Shown here one piece after another: positions 11,183 through 22,589 of a DNA stretch of 64,000 nucleotides; within the stretch, counting starts at the first letter, position 1; every line of letters begins with the position of its first letter. A model generated the notes under the pieces. That model was not told the origin of the DNA and did no database searches. It was given only the letters and a program-made list of their open reading frames with translations. Source of the stretch: Cephalotrichum gorgonifer (lineage: Eukaryota > Ascomycota > Sordariomycetes > Microascales > Microascaceae); assembly GCA_900312665.1 (NCBI GenBank), contig ONZQ02000016.1, forward strand, positions 781,361-845,360, written 5' to 3'. The position numbers and the translations under genes were made by a program.

Positions 11183-12725
11183 ATGACGGGCCTTAAGCTC
11201 GGCCAGACACAATCGGACCTCCCGTCGCCGAACCCGACGTCCTCGTACTGGCACCGCGAGCCGCGGCTGCAAGGCCACCGCACAACGGCGGAACTCCCCG
11301 CGAAGACGGACGTGGTCATCGTCGGGGCCGGCATCACGGGCGCCTTCGCGGCCAGGTTCCTGTCGGGCGCGGGGAGGGACGTCGTGCTTCTCGAGGCGAG
11401 GGAGGTTGGCTGGGGAGCCACCGGCCGCGTGAGTTCACCCCTTTCCTCTTTCCTCCCCCGTACACCCGTTCCCGTAGTCTAGAGGGGTTTCTACATTTGA
11501 TCTCGGGAGAAAGGAGACATCCGATTTTTTTTTCTTTGCTGAGTGAGTGACTTGGTACGTACTGTAGAACGGCGGCCACTGCCAGCCAAACATCTACGCC
11601 AGCAAGCCGCACATCGCGGCCTTCGAGCTCCGCAACTACCACTTCCTGCGCGAGACCGTCCGCGCGGAGCGCGTCCCCTGCGACTGGGTCTCCGCTCCCG
11701 GCGTGCACGCCTTCTACTCGCGCGACCTCGTCTCCCTCGCCGCCGAGAGGCTCGAGCGCCTGGCCGAGCTCCACCCGTCGCTGGCCGAGGCCGCCCGCCT
11801 CGTGACGGACCGCCCCGCCCTCGAGCGCCTGGGCGTGCCCGCCGCGCTGGGCGCAGTGGTGCAGGAGTACGCGGCGTCGCTGTGGCCGTATAAGCTCGTG
11901 GCGTGGGTGCTGGAGGACCTGCTCCTCCGGCGCTCGTCGGGCGCGGGGGGGTTCAACCTGCAGACCGGGACGCCGGCCGTGGATATCCAGCGGCACGGTG
12001 GCTCGTGGATAGTGCATACCCCGCGGGGCCAGATCGCGGCCGGTTCGGTCCTGGTGGCCGCGAACGGGTACACGTCGCGCGTGATCCCGCGCTTCACGGA
12101 CGTCATCGTACCCGTTAGGGGCCAGGTCGCCTCGCTCGCGCCGGCCTGGAGAGTCGACTCGCCGCTGTCACACACCTACGTCTTCCTGGGCCAGTGGGGC
12201 AGCGCGTCCATGGACGACTACCTCGTCCAGGCGGCCGGCGGCTCGCGCGAGCTCGTCTACGGCGGGGGAAGGACCCTCGGGACGGGCAAGGGGTGGGGTA
12301 TTTCCTCGGACGAGAAGGTCGACCCCGTCGTCGCGGCCCACCTCCGCCGGAACCTGAACGACGTCCTGGGCACGCCCGGCGGCGGGGATGGCGGGGGCGA
12401 GGACGAGGACAAGGAGATGCCCGCGTCGTACGAGTGGACCGGCATAATGGGCTACTCGGCCGACGCTCACCCCTGGGTCGGCGAGCTGCCTCCCTCGCTC
12501 GTCGGGGGACCCGGTGTGTTCGTGTGCGGTGGCTACACCGGCCACGGCATGCCCGTCGCGGCGCTGTCGGCGAGGGCCGTGGCGGACATGATGTGCGGCG
12601 GGGACGGCGGAGGCGACGACCTCCTGCCTCCCGAGTTCAGGGTCACGGAGGAGAGGATTGAGCGCGTGCGGGCGGGCGAGAGGCTGAGCGTCGAGGACTA
12701 CGAGGAACTTATATGTCCCTTTTGA
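11183..12725 (+). CDS. FAD-dependent oxidoreductase, DAO family
   Basis: Exons 11183-11428 and 11568-12725 give 467 aa; the 139-bp intron is phase 0 (donor GTGAGT, acceptor TAG). The FAD-binding Rossmann motif VVIVGAGITG lies at residues 44-53. The conserved GATGRNGGHC, typical of the DAO group including glycine/sarcosine oxidases and gamma-glutamylputrescine oxidase, is reconstituted across the splice junction. Further family blocks are LVAANGYTSRVIP, VPVRGQV, YGGGR and, near the C-terminus, the FAD-contacting GGYTGHGMP. There is no signal peptide or obvious PTS1 (it ends EELICPF), so it is likely cytosolic. The substrate is probably a secondary or small amine but cannot be read from the sequence. 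An acidic Gly/Asp/Glu insert interrupts the C-terminal third. Confidence 0.85.
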
Positions 12726-13247
12726 GAAAGTGTGCGTCACTATATATGTACATATCTCTTTCTCGCCATCTCCGGACACTTTGGTATTTTTTTCGTTATT
12801 AGAACTAGCGTAAATACACCATCTCCGTATGCCCCGTCCCTCCGGACGAAAGATGCCCTTGTCGTCCCAGTCCAACTCCGCAACCTTCCCCTTTCCCCGC
12901 GAGATACTTACCAGAGCCTCCCCCCCCCCCCGCCTCTTCCAATGATATCAAATAGCGAGATCCTACCGCCGATCACATAATCCTCGATGCTCGCATTCTA
13001 AAAGTTTTGTTTCCTTCGTTCCTCGGGGGCCAATGCTCTATATATGAAGGTTCCCAAAGCAGGTAAAGTAAATTAGAAACCGATGCCACGGGTGTAAATC
13101 CCCTTCCCCCCCTTTTTCCTTCCCCCGCACACAGACACACACTTCCAAACGCCAACACAATTCACAACTAAAACAGCGGGATGCCAGGCCCAGACACAGA
13201 CCCGGAGTCAACGTCAATATGGCCAACCGAAACCGAGCCCACCCGCA
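12726..13247. other. Intergenic stretch between convergent genes
   Basis: 3' flanks of the oxidoreductase (+) and SNF1 (-). Pyrimidine tracts; no gene seen. Confidence 0.6.
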
Positions 13248-15690
13248 CTAATCCGCCTCGGCGAGTTGCATTATCAACCGCGCCGCCAGATCAAGGAACG
13301 GGAACGGGCTCATGACCTCTTTATCCTCGAGAAGCCTCCGGTCCCGCGTCTCGTATCCAGAGCATTTAAAGTCGACGAGGTATACCCCCTGCTCCATCTC
13401 GTAGATCTGAATGTCCAGGTGCATGGCGACAAAGGGCAAGGGGGCCTGCTCTTCCGGGCGTGTCGTACGCGAGGCGTCGGGTTTGGGGATCTTGGGCATG
13501 CCCAGGTCTACACGCCTGTCAGCATGCACAATTCCAAGCGGCTCGGATAGGGCAAAGGGGGGGGAGGGGAACGTCACTCACCATCCGTTTCCCAGCGGAT
13601 CTTGATGCGCCATGGATCTGCCGGAAGCCTGTACCGCCTCATCGGGTCCGCACTCTTCGACTCATCGTGGAACCTGCGTAGTGGCGCACCGCTGTTTTCG
13701 TCCACAAAGCTCCCTTCAGCACTCTCCGCCCCGTCTTCTCCCTCGTGGTCGCTATCCTGCGCGTGTACCTTGTCATAGTCCTCGTCGGGGAGGTACGTCG
13801 CCCCTAGCTTGTGAAGGGCCTTGTGGATGCACAGGAGGGCCTCCCAGGGCGCATTACGTGACCGGATGCCGAACTGCCACCTCACCGGCTTCGTCTTCTT
13901 TGGAGGATGGACGGGCGTCAGACTCTGCGGCCCCCTAGCAGCCTCGTCGAGACGAAGCTGGCTATTCCGTGAATGAGGCTTCAGCCTCCGTGCCGCCTCT
14001 TCCTTGCTCGTCTCCGACCGAACCACAGACGGGTCGTCGACGGCGTCAACTGGGGGGGCAGACTCGCTCGTCCCGGCCTTCGCTCGCTCTACATAGTCCT
14101 TATGGTATGCGGGTAGACTGCTGGGAAGGACACCGACTTTGCTCGTGTACGGCCGGGGAGTCGGTTGGGAAGAGGTCGTCGACCTGGCCGACGACATAGA
14201 GGGCAAAGGACTCGTGCCTTGCTCTGATCCTGACGCCGTCGTCAGGGCCGTCATCCCGCCTGGGAACACATCCCCAAGTTAGCCAAAAGAAACAGATACC
14301 GGCCAGCAGCGGCCGGGCTGCCCCTCGAGGACGAGAGGTGAGATTAAAATGTGCAATAATACACAACACTTACTGTTTGCTTCCATGAGCTTGTTCTCGC
14401 GCACAATCATGTACGCATCCTTAATGGCCGACGGCTCATCGGCCTCGAGAGCCTCTTCGACATCCTTCTTTCCATAACCCATCGTCTTACTGATCTTCTC
14501 GGTGACCTCGTCGTGCAACTTCTCCTGAATCGTAGGCGGGGCGAATGGTGCAATGTCACCCTTCTTAATAGCCTTGTTCGGGTCAACGCCGGTATTGAGG
14601 AATTCCTCGACTGGCGGCTGGAGATAGGGCGGCAGATCAGTCAGGAACCAGGGGTCTTGCCTGATGTCCTCGATGGTCACCCGCTGCACCGGGTTCACGA
14701 CCAACATCTTCTTAATCAGAGCGACGGCGCCCGGAGGCATCCACTGCGGGATGGTGTAGGTTCCCCTGGCAATCTTGGCGAAGAGGCTCGGGATGTGGTC
14801 GTCGTCAAAGGGCAGCCTCCCAGCGAGCAGGACGTACAGGATCACGCCGCAGCTCCAGACGTCGACCTCAGGTCCGGCGTACAGTTTACCGCCGATGACT
14901 TCGGGTGCGGCGTAGTTGGGGCTGCCACAGCTGGTCTTCAGGAAGTTCCCGTCCGTCATGATGTTGCTGAGTCCGAAGTCGGCAATCTTGACGTTGAGAT
15001 TCTCGTCAAGCAAGAGGTTCTCCGGCTTCAGGTCGCGGTGGACGATCTTGTGGCGGTGACAGTATTCGACGGCGCAGATCATCTGCTGGAAGAAGCGCCT
15101 CGCCTCGGCCTCCTTCATCCTTCCGTTCTGCACGATGTAGTCGAACAGCTCTCCCCCGGCGTATTCTAGGACCATGATGATCTCTGTCGGGGTTTTGATT
15201 ACGGTGTACCTAGAGCGAATGGCCTGGTTAGCAACGAGTGCGGGCATCCGGGATACACTGCAGGCGGCCCGTGCAGCTTTTGTAAATCTGGAAAACGGAA
15301 CGGAATTATCCCATACAGCTTGATAATATGAGGGTGGCGCAAGAGTTGGAGGTATTCGATCTCCCGCTCGACACGGCCAGCCATGTCTCTGCTGATCAGC
15401 TTCTTCCTGGCAATGATCTTGAGCGCGACCTGCTGGCCCGTGCCGTGGTGGACGGCTAGCTTGACCTTCCCGAAGGAGCCCTCTCCTAGGGTGCGAATAA
15501 TCTTGTAGGCGCCGATGCGCTGCTCCGTCTTGATCTTCTCGCGAAGGGGGCCCTTCGGGTTCGCGGCCCTGGGCTGGGCGGCCGCCCGAGGCTCAGTGTT
15601 ATCGGCCCTGGCATTGTTCGATGGCTTGCGGCGGGCCTGTGAGGATAGGGATATGGTGAGCTCTTCGTCTTCGAAGCCCCTAGGAGCCAT
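13248..15690 (-). CDS. SNF1: SNF1/AMPK catalytic alpha subunit, Ser/Thr protein kinase
   Basis: Four exons, 15690-15317, 15209-14374, 14259-13582 and 13507-13248, give 715 aa. All three introns are GT-AG and phase-consistent. The kinase domain spans about residues 60-318: P-loop GEGSFG at 69-74, Lys91, VHRDLKPEN with Asp184, DFG at 202-204, and the activation-loop LKTSCGSPNYAAPE with Thr217, the site phosphorylated by upstream kinases. An autoinhibitory/UBA-like segment follows (about 345-400), then a Ser/Pro-rich linker and the C-terminal beta/gamma-binding regulatory domain (QFGIRSRNAPWEALLCIHKAL, then MHLDIQIYEMEQGVYLVDFK). Unlike yeast Snf1, there is no N-terminal poly-His tract. SNF1 is the energy and glucose-starvation kinase that derepresses alternative-carbon genes, a class to which the isocitrate lyase in this window belongs. 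Confidence 0.95.
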
Positions 15691-16728
15691 GGTTGGTTGT
15701 GCTGGTGGATGTATCGAGCTTGGCGATGCGTCGGGGGTTGACTACCCAGACGTGAGGTGAGGTGGGCTGAGGGACATCCGGAGGGAGGGGAAGGTCGCCC
15801 CTGCTCGCCGTGGGCGGGCGGGAGATAGTGGGTCCCGGTGGTCTGATTGGCCACTACGGTTCTCTCTCCAGTTTGGCGCTACAAGTACTCCAGACAGAGA
15901 CAACGGTCCGGCCGACGCCAGCTTTTCCGCGAGGAATCGGTCGCAAGTCGTCGTTATCTTTATAAATTCTATCAATGTTACTCGTATTTTTTTTTACTCC
16001 TATGATAAAAGACAGCTTGTACTTGCATCAAGCGTGGGGAAAGTATTTCCTCTGCCACAGTCTACGGTTTTGCCCAAATGCACAATTTTAGGTATTATAA
16101 TCTTGTGTCATGAATCATGAATACTATTACCATGGCCTTGTTTGCAAAAGTCTTCATAGGATATGAAGCGAGATTTGACAATTTATAGCCTTTGGCTCGA
16201 GTGTGAGTAGAGCAGGAGTATCACAGACAGCTGGCTCGAAGATTTATAGTGCGTGGTGCTGGTGGTGGACACTAGTTTCTCACAGCCCTTGATGTTTCCC
16301 GGCCATCGTCCCCGGGGGGGCGGTTGTACACATATCGCGGAGACTTCAATATGTATAAAGGGGAAGGGATCGTGGGAAGGTGAAGAACGGTCGAATCACG
16401 GAAGAAGCTGGTAGATAGTGTCATGTAATGCGGGTAACGATGTTTTTTCCTCAAGGTTCAAATCTGTATATTACAGTGTTGATAATGGCGGAGCTGTAAT
16501 AGAGGCTAACGAGAACTCAAGCCTGGGAGCTGCACACCTAAGCAATGAGGAACCTCCAGAGACCCAAACCACTCCGCATGTAGTCACCTTCTTCTAATCA
16601 AAGACCACATTCCGTGCCCTCCATTGTTACAATCCGCATTTACTCTAACTCCCTGAAGTCCAGCTTGTCACTTTCCTTCTAAGAAAGAGAGAGGAAGCAC
16701 AGAGAGTCAAACCAGACTCTGTTTCGTT
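15691..16728. other. Intergenic stretch
   Basis: SNF1 promoter and leader (15691 to about 16000) plus the 3' flank of the minus-strand gene at 16729. It contains a TACTCGTA octamer at 15979-15986 and is AT-richer than its surroundings. No gene seen. Confidence 0.6.
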
Positions 16729-18060
16729 TCATTTCTGTTTCAATGCATCCTTTAGTCCCTTCCCCAGCCTGCGGCCTATTGTGCTAATTTTTCCATGCTT
16801 CTTCGGCTCCGGTCTCTGCTCCCGGGTTCCATCGAAGGAGATCGCGTATATCCCAGCGATCCTGGAGTTGAGTGCAAGCTCAGCGCTCTCGCTCATCCAA
16901 GCAGATTGCCAGAAGAGGGCTTTTTTACATGGAAACATGCTCAACTGTCCCCGAAGGTTGGGCAAGTCCCTGCCATGGACGATGTCCGGATACCCTGGTG
17001 TATCCTTCCCATGAATGGCCCTGAGTTTTTCGGTCCAAATATTTTCCGTAGATGACATGAGCTGCACACCAACTGCATCACACCATGCTTCCTCTTGCCC
17101 AGGAGGAACCTGGTACCATGAGAGTCCAAATGGGGAAGGCTGGTGAGAATGGAACTTGACAAGAATCACCCCTCTGAAGACTTGATTCCGCATCTCGAAA
17201 GGCTTCTGGAGAATTGTGCTGCGTGAGGGTCCGGGAGGGTCCTCGATAACTTCGCTCTTGAATACAGCCCAGAAGAATGATCGGAGGGCAGAGAATGATG
17301 TGTAGATGCCTGAACAGTGGATGGACGATGGGAAGAGCTGGGTTCTGCCCCCGATTCTCATCAGAGTAGTGGGGTTAGTAGCGAGCGCACGCTCCAAGCT
17401 CTGTTCTCGCTGGTAATCCATTGAGCGCACATACGTGCCATGGAAAACGGGAGCACCGCCAGGGCTAGAAGGGGTCCAGTTTTGGAGGGGAAGTCTTTCA
17501 AAATCGATTATCCTTCGAATATCCTCATTCTCAGCCCATGCCTGCCCAATGGTGGTACCATTCAGTGATATTTGGGTGATAGGAATAGGCGGCAGAGGTC
17601 CTTCAGCAACACCGTCGAATTGTGCCATGTTTAGTTCCGTCTGATGATAGAAGGTCGTTCGCTTGCGTGGGCCTCGTTCTTGTTGAACAGCCTCGAAGTA
17701 GTGGTCGAGGATGTTCTCCGTTATGGTGTACGCCCAGGAACCGAAATCATCTGTAGACAAGAATCCATCGGCGAGGGGATGACCACAGGCCTCGTCGAAT
17801 TTTTCAAACTTCTCTTGCAGTTGACTTGAGAAAGTCAGGCTAAATAGGTATGCACTTCTCGACAGGAAATCCTTTGTTGATTTTGGCGGGCAGTTGTCTC
17901 CGGGTTTGTAGTATTTCCGCGAGGGACCAGTGCACACGTCCTGAACCGCGTCTGCCAAGCATGCGAGCATGTATCCGTTACTGATGGTAGGGAACGCTTC
18001 CTCTGTAAAACACCACTTGGCCCTCTTGAGGGCCAGCTGCCTCGGATTATCGCGGCACAT
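16729..18060 (-). CDS. Hypothetical protein with weak PARP-type ADP-ribosyltransferase-like signature
   Basis: Single-exon 443-aa ORF from ATG 18060 to the stop at 16729, with no visible signal peptide or membrane segment. I recognise no named family. Residues 205-270 read VFHGTYV..., then SGIYTSFSALRSFFWAVF. The HGT followed about 45 residues later by a GIYxS block with a helix after it resembles the H and Y positions of the PARP-like ADP-ribosyltransferase fold (HGT...GxGIYFS). The third catalytic position is not obvious. The N-terminal 130 residues are predicted mostly helical with many Cys/Phe; the C-terminus is basic (KKHGK...RRLGKGLKDALKQK). Codon third-position GC is clearly lower than in the housekeeping neighbours, which fits an accessory or fast-evolving gene. 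The ORF is convincing; the function is only a hypothesis. Confidence 0.6.
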   Translation of the reverse strand: MCRDNPRQLALKRAKWCFTEEAFPTISNGYMLACLADAVQDVCTGPSRKYYKPGDNCPPKSTKDFLSRSAYLFSLTFSSQLQEKFEKFDEACGHPLADGFLSTDDFGSWAYTITENILDHYFEAVQQERGPRKRTTFYHQTELNMAQFDGVAEGPLPPIPITQISLNGTTIGQAWAENEDIRRIIDFERLPLQNWTPSSPGGAPVFHGTYVRSMDYQREQSLERALATNPTTLMRIGGRTQLFPSSIHCSGIYTSFSALRSFFWAVFKSEVIEDPPGPSRSTILQKPFEMRNQVFRGVILVKFHSHQPSPFGLSWYQVPPGQEEAWCDAVGVQLMSSTENIWTEKLRAIHGKDTPGYPDIVHGRDLPNLRGQLSMFPCKKALFWQSAWMSESAELALNSRIAGIYAISFDGTREQRPEPKKHGKISTIGRRLGKGLKDALKQK

Positions 18061-21000
18061 CTCGTCTTGTATCGCGAATGAGGGCAGATGAGGAGGTGGT
18101 TGGAGTTTGTGGGAGAGGAGAGAGTTGGGAACTTGAAGTCAAAAACTAGATGGCGAGACTATGTTTATCAAAGACTCGCTCCTTCCTACAGATTTAGGTC
18201 AAACTTTTGCGCCTTCCCAAGCAACGTGGTCGAGATCCGCACCTTCCTGCAAACTTCGTGCTAAAGTTTGCACCTTCCCCGGCAACTCAATCGAGGTCTG
18301 CACCTGCCCAATATACCAATAACCGGTACGTACATTACCAGTTCTGCCCCTACCTAGATGTAGAAAAGGCTAGCTTGAAATCATCACCCGACGCACCATT
18401 AGGAGGGTAGAATATGAGGTTTGACGGGGAAAGGAGAGAAACATGGGGCATGGGCGTGCATCTTGAAGACGGAACATGGTCGTTGCCTTCCATATCATCC
18501 GTATCCATACCTGTCGTTGGCAAAAACTCCCAGGCTGGTCCATGCGGACGGGGTAATACAACCTACATCCGAGTGCCCGAGGAGGTTTACTTTGCTCCTA
18601 GATACTCGGTATCGCTTCGGATGGTGAGGTTCTAATGCTCTGTGTATGTACTTGTAGGTTGAGCGTTCTGCCTACCACGTGATTTACTGATTGAGGTGAG
18701 CTCCACCTGACCGCCCCGCTGCTGCCTATAAAGCCACCCCCATCACCCAGACTTTTCAGAATTCTTTTCTTCTCTTTCCTTTCTTCATACTTACCTTGTC
18801 CCGTGCTGCTGCGATCAAGAATGCGGCAGCGCAGCGAGGGAGGCCTGCATTGCACATCGCGGAGTCGCCCTCTCTCGATTGTCCTTCGGGGCCGTCGGGG
18901 GCGGAATTTTTGATTTCTTACTCTACCTTTTCATTGCTCGGTCACCTGGAGTGACTGGTCAAAGGAGAGATGTAATTGGAGGACCAGCCTGGGTATTAAG
19001 GCCATCTCGGGGCGGCGTATGAGCAGCTATGCTCCCATTAGGAGTTGTAGGGCCATTCTGAGGCGTCGGAGGCGTAAAGACGAGCTCGATGATAGTCGTG
19101 TATGGCTGAAGTTTGTAGGGATAGCTGTGGTACCTACCACCCTCGATCCCAGAACGTGTTTGTTACCCTTCCTACATGTATGGACCAATCCGCGATCATT
19201 CCATCCAAGTAAGGGCATAGAGCGACATTGGGTTCCGGGGACCCAGCCTATCCCAGCCCCGATCGTGATGCCGGGTAGGTCGGGGGCATGGCCAGTGGTT
19301 CCTCGTCCAACGGTCAACTCCATATACATCAAGAAACGCGCGGCAGTCGTGGTACCCCGTAGCTCCTGTGGCGCCGCTTCACCGATCTGCCACCTGTGTG
19401 TAACAGCGGAGAAGCAAGAGTGCAGTCGGCGGTCGGCTGACTTCCTCTGCCGGGTTCCCCGAGTACAGAATACTAAGATGGGGTATTAGGTGTCTCGCGG
19501 CTTCGTGGTCCCCGTGCCTATGAAAGCACTTTCTCTCCCCAGTCATTTGGAGCTCAGCAGGAACACCTCCTGGGCTTAATCCCGCTCAGGGGCAGCATCA
19601 GGGGAAGAGGGGACGAGACCCAGGGGGGAATGTGGAAATTAGTACGGTCTCGAATCGACAAGTAAAATTGCCCAGCTCGGAATGCTCGTCGAACCAGGTG
19701 ACCATGTGTTTCTCCTCCGACCAGGAGGTTTGTGTTACTCCGCGGTCTCACACTGCGTGGCCTGTCTCAGCCCTAGTCGTGGTACTTATTGCGGGATGGA
19801 CAATGGCCCAGCTTCCATCGCCGGCTATCATCCGCTGCCTATCGCGGGTTATCCATCCAGCATCGTTATCAACTGAGGATAGACGGCGGCCGGTGTCTCC
19901 TTCGGCCCACGGTGCCCGAGCAGGGCTGACGGAGATTGTTGTGGAGTTCGCGGGATGGCCGCAATCTCTACTAGTGTTACAGTTATCATTGGCTCTATCC
20001 GTAAAATATATTAATATGAGGACAATCTCTGTCGGTTTCCTGGCCGTGGGCTAAGCCATTAATAACCGACCTGATAATATATCCTCTATACTCGTATCAT
20101 TCTTATATTTTGTAGGCCCATGATATCGAGCTCGTTCCCCCCTCCAAGAGGTGGATATGCTCCTGGCTGATGTCTGATTGACGCTATGACCAAATAACTC
20201 TGTATTGTTGACCTGCCGAGCTTGATTCTTGCCCCGGCTTCCTGTCATTACGTAGCACCCGGTCCGTCCAACCTCGGGTTTTACCACTTTGACAAGATGC
20301 TCCCTTGTGAGTAGATGGAAACTTGAAGAAGCGCGTTCTGCTATCAGGATGGATGATTGGGTCGCTCCGCGAGTATTAATATATGTTCTGGGCTGTCCAT
20401 GTGCGAAGGGTGTTGCCACAAAGTCGAAAAGCTGGCGCCACTTACGCCAGATCTGAACTTGGCACCTGGTCTCCCCGCACTCTGCTGCACAAGTATGTAA
20501 GAGTAGTGCGACCACTCGAGGGGAGATGCGAACAGCTAGATGCTCGCACATGGTGAGTAGTCTCTGGGAGTCGTAAATGACGGAACCTTGGAGTATGGAT
20601 GACATGACACTTGACACTCGGTTCCAAAATGGTCTTACTGGGGAAAAGTTCCTGTCTCGTAATATTACACCAGAGGTGTACGAGCCCTCTGTAGCAACCA
20701 TAATACAGTCCCAGAACTCAGGAGCTCTTGCTACTATTATTACGTATTCGTACCTTCCCGGAGACATTAGGCCCCACTGCTCATACCACTACCGCTGCTG
20801 ACAAGGGATGCGCTGAGATTAGCTTCACCTCCACTCCCTAGCGCTGGCACTCCGGCCCCGTCCCAGTCCTATTATCGGCGATCTGCCGCCCCTGCTGCTA
20901 GTCTAATTCCAAGATACAGGCCTGTCTTTGCAGGGTTCACGTTGCTCTCCCAGCTTCCCCTATCCGAGTCCGTACTTGTACCCGAAGCAGTATGCTCTGC

Positions 21001-22142
21001 TCCGCCACTTCGGTTCATTAGAAGCATTACTCGTGGGTATGTACAGGAAGGAGTGCCAGCTGAATACAACATTGAAGTAATACATCCTGACCTGATCCCG
21101 TCAAGCATTTATCATCCTCCTCCTTGTACTCGTATATTATCACTCCTTAGTCCCCGATAGATAAAGCCTCAAAGGCAATCGCCACTCCGTCGTATTATCA
21201 CCCCACACTCGTTTCCATACTTCTTCTATCCGTATATTTCCTATCTTAGGCCGCCCTCTTGTTTCTTCGCCTGCACCTCCCCTTAATTGCCGACTCCGTT
21301 GTGTTTATCGGAAGCCCACCGCCGACCGCTCTGCACCTCCGCATCCACCACGCCCCCCTCCGACACGATAGCTTCGGCCAGTCACAGCTTCCCCGGCCGG
21401 TCGCAACCTGCTTCTCACCCTCCCTTCCACCCACTCCTTCCACTGCAGCTTCCACCGCCGCAGCTTACAGAGGCTCTACAACTGGAGGTACACGTATATC
21501 GACCTGGCAAGGATCCCCGCGTTCTCCACACCGAGGAACGTCACGTTCGCATAATACCGAGTCCGACGAGAACACGAGACGCCCACTTCGATCGAGCTGC
21601 GTCTAAACCTGCATCTGCATTTGCATCTGCATCTGTATGCGCTGGAATTGTTATCTCCCAGCCCAACTTCCTCTTTTCCTGCACCCGACAACCCACCCCC
21701 GATGAGCATTGGGCACGCATGGCCGTCGATACCTCGCATATGTAGTCTGCGTAATTCGGTTTAGCTGTGCTGCAAGTCGACCCTACCCTTTCGACACGAC
21801 AGTCTGGCCCAGTATAGACCCAGACGATCGGAAGTAGCGAAGGGAAGCGAGCAAAAGCACCACGCTTTATCCGTCCTGACCGCCGGTATTGCCACTGATC
21901 TATATATCATCGACGACCCTCGCCCCGATCCAATTGAACCCTGATTGCCTATCGGAGAAGTCCGACTCATATCTTAATCTACGCCCCCCTCTGGAGCATT
22001 CCCCGGTGGACTCTACTCTCTCCCAGCCAACATCGATATCTCCGTACTCATATTCGTGCAATCCAACTACTTGCACCCCGGAGAGCAGCTCGAAACATAC
22101 AAGGCCGAACATAACCACACGTCGAAAGAAAGAGCGGTGAAA
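18061..22142. other. Gene-poor stretch, 4.1 kb
   Basis: Apart from the tandem array at 18178-18309, no gene is supportable. Short open frames on both strands lack codon bias and recognisable motifs. A promoter-like arrangement occurs at 18676-18850: CACGTGA, TATAAA at 18727-18732, a pyrimidine tract, then an ATG at 18820 that opens only a 30-codon frame. TACTCGTA octamers occur at 20099-20106 and 21127-21134. From about 21200 the sequence becomes pyrimidine-rich and is probably promoter or leader of the next gene. Confidence 0.55.
18178..18309. repeat. Degenerate tandem array, 30/31-bp period (61-bp higher-order unit)
   Basis: The motif GCNCCTTCC recurs at 18178, 18209, 18239, 18270 and 18300 (the last copy as GCACCTGCC), spaced 31, 30, 31 and 30 bp. 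Copies 1/3 and 2/4 resemble each other more than their neighbours, so 18181-18241 and 18242-18302 align as two 61-bp units without gaps at about 70% identity. The array lies 120-250 bp upstream of the ATG of the minus-strand gene at 18060. Confidence 0.8.
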
Positions 22143-22589
22143 ATGGCCCTCTTCGCCGAAGCCCACGACCTAGACCACCAGACCATGGCCTACGAGGAGT
22201 ACATGCGTCTCCAGTCGCAGCACGATTCGATACGGGAGTCCCTCGACATGATCCGCTCCCCCACATCTTCCGATTCGACCACCACCTCTCCCTCCCTCTC
22301 GCCCACCCGGGGCGCCGCCCACCACGCCTTCCCGAACTCGCGCCGGACGATGCCCCCGCCGCCCGCCCGCCGCGACAACCAGATGCTCGACGAGTCGGCC
22401 CTCTGCGAGGTCGCTGCCCGGGAGCATGACCTGCTCGTCGTGAACGAGGGGATCAAGAGGGCGCTGACGGAGCTGCTGAACTGCGATCTCGTGCGTGCCG
22501 ACAAGCCGTTCCGGATGTGGGTGCAGAGCCGGCTGCTCGAGACGGAGAAGGAGCTACGGTCACGGAGGAGGAGACGGTGTTTCGCCTGA
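22143..22589 (+). CDS. Small uncharacterised protein (148 aa)
   Basis: Single-exon ORF with ATG at 22143 in a good context (AAAATGG). The composition looks like real coding sequence. In order there is a helical, acidic N-terminus (MALFAEAHDLDHQTMAYEEYM), a Ser/Thr/Pro-rich linker with SPTRG, a Pro/Arg segment (residues about 68-76), a strongly helical block (DESALCEVAAREHDLLVVNEGIK), then RMWVQSRLLETEKELRSRRRRR at the C-terminus. The basic tail could act as a nuclear-localisation or nucleic-acid-binding patch. I do not recognise the family and see no catalytic motif. A long C/T-rich leader precedes it. Confidence 0.6.
   Translation: MALFAEAHDLDHQTMAYEEYMRLQSQHDSIRESLDMIRSPTSSDSTTTSPSLSPTRGAAHHAFPNSRRTMPPPPARRDNQMLDESALCEVAAREHDLLVVNEGIKRALTELLNCDLVRADKPFRMWVQSRLLETEKELRSRRRRRCFA

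Noticed and set aside
12168..12875. Minus-strand open frame opposite the FAD oxidoreductase
   Set aside because: Antisense shadow; no motif, and the plus strand carries clear DAO-family blocks.
20051..20767. 238-codon minus-strand open frame in the gene-poor stretch
   Set aside because: Composition is close to random, with many Cys/Trp/Arg and no motif. No transposase, reverse-transcriptase or other mobile-element signature was found.
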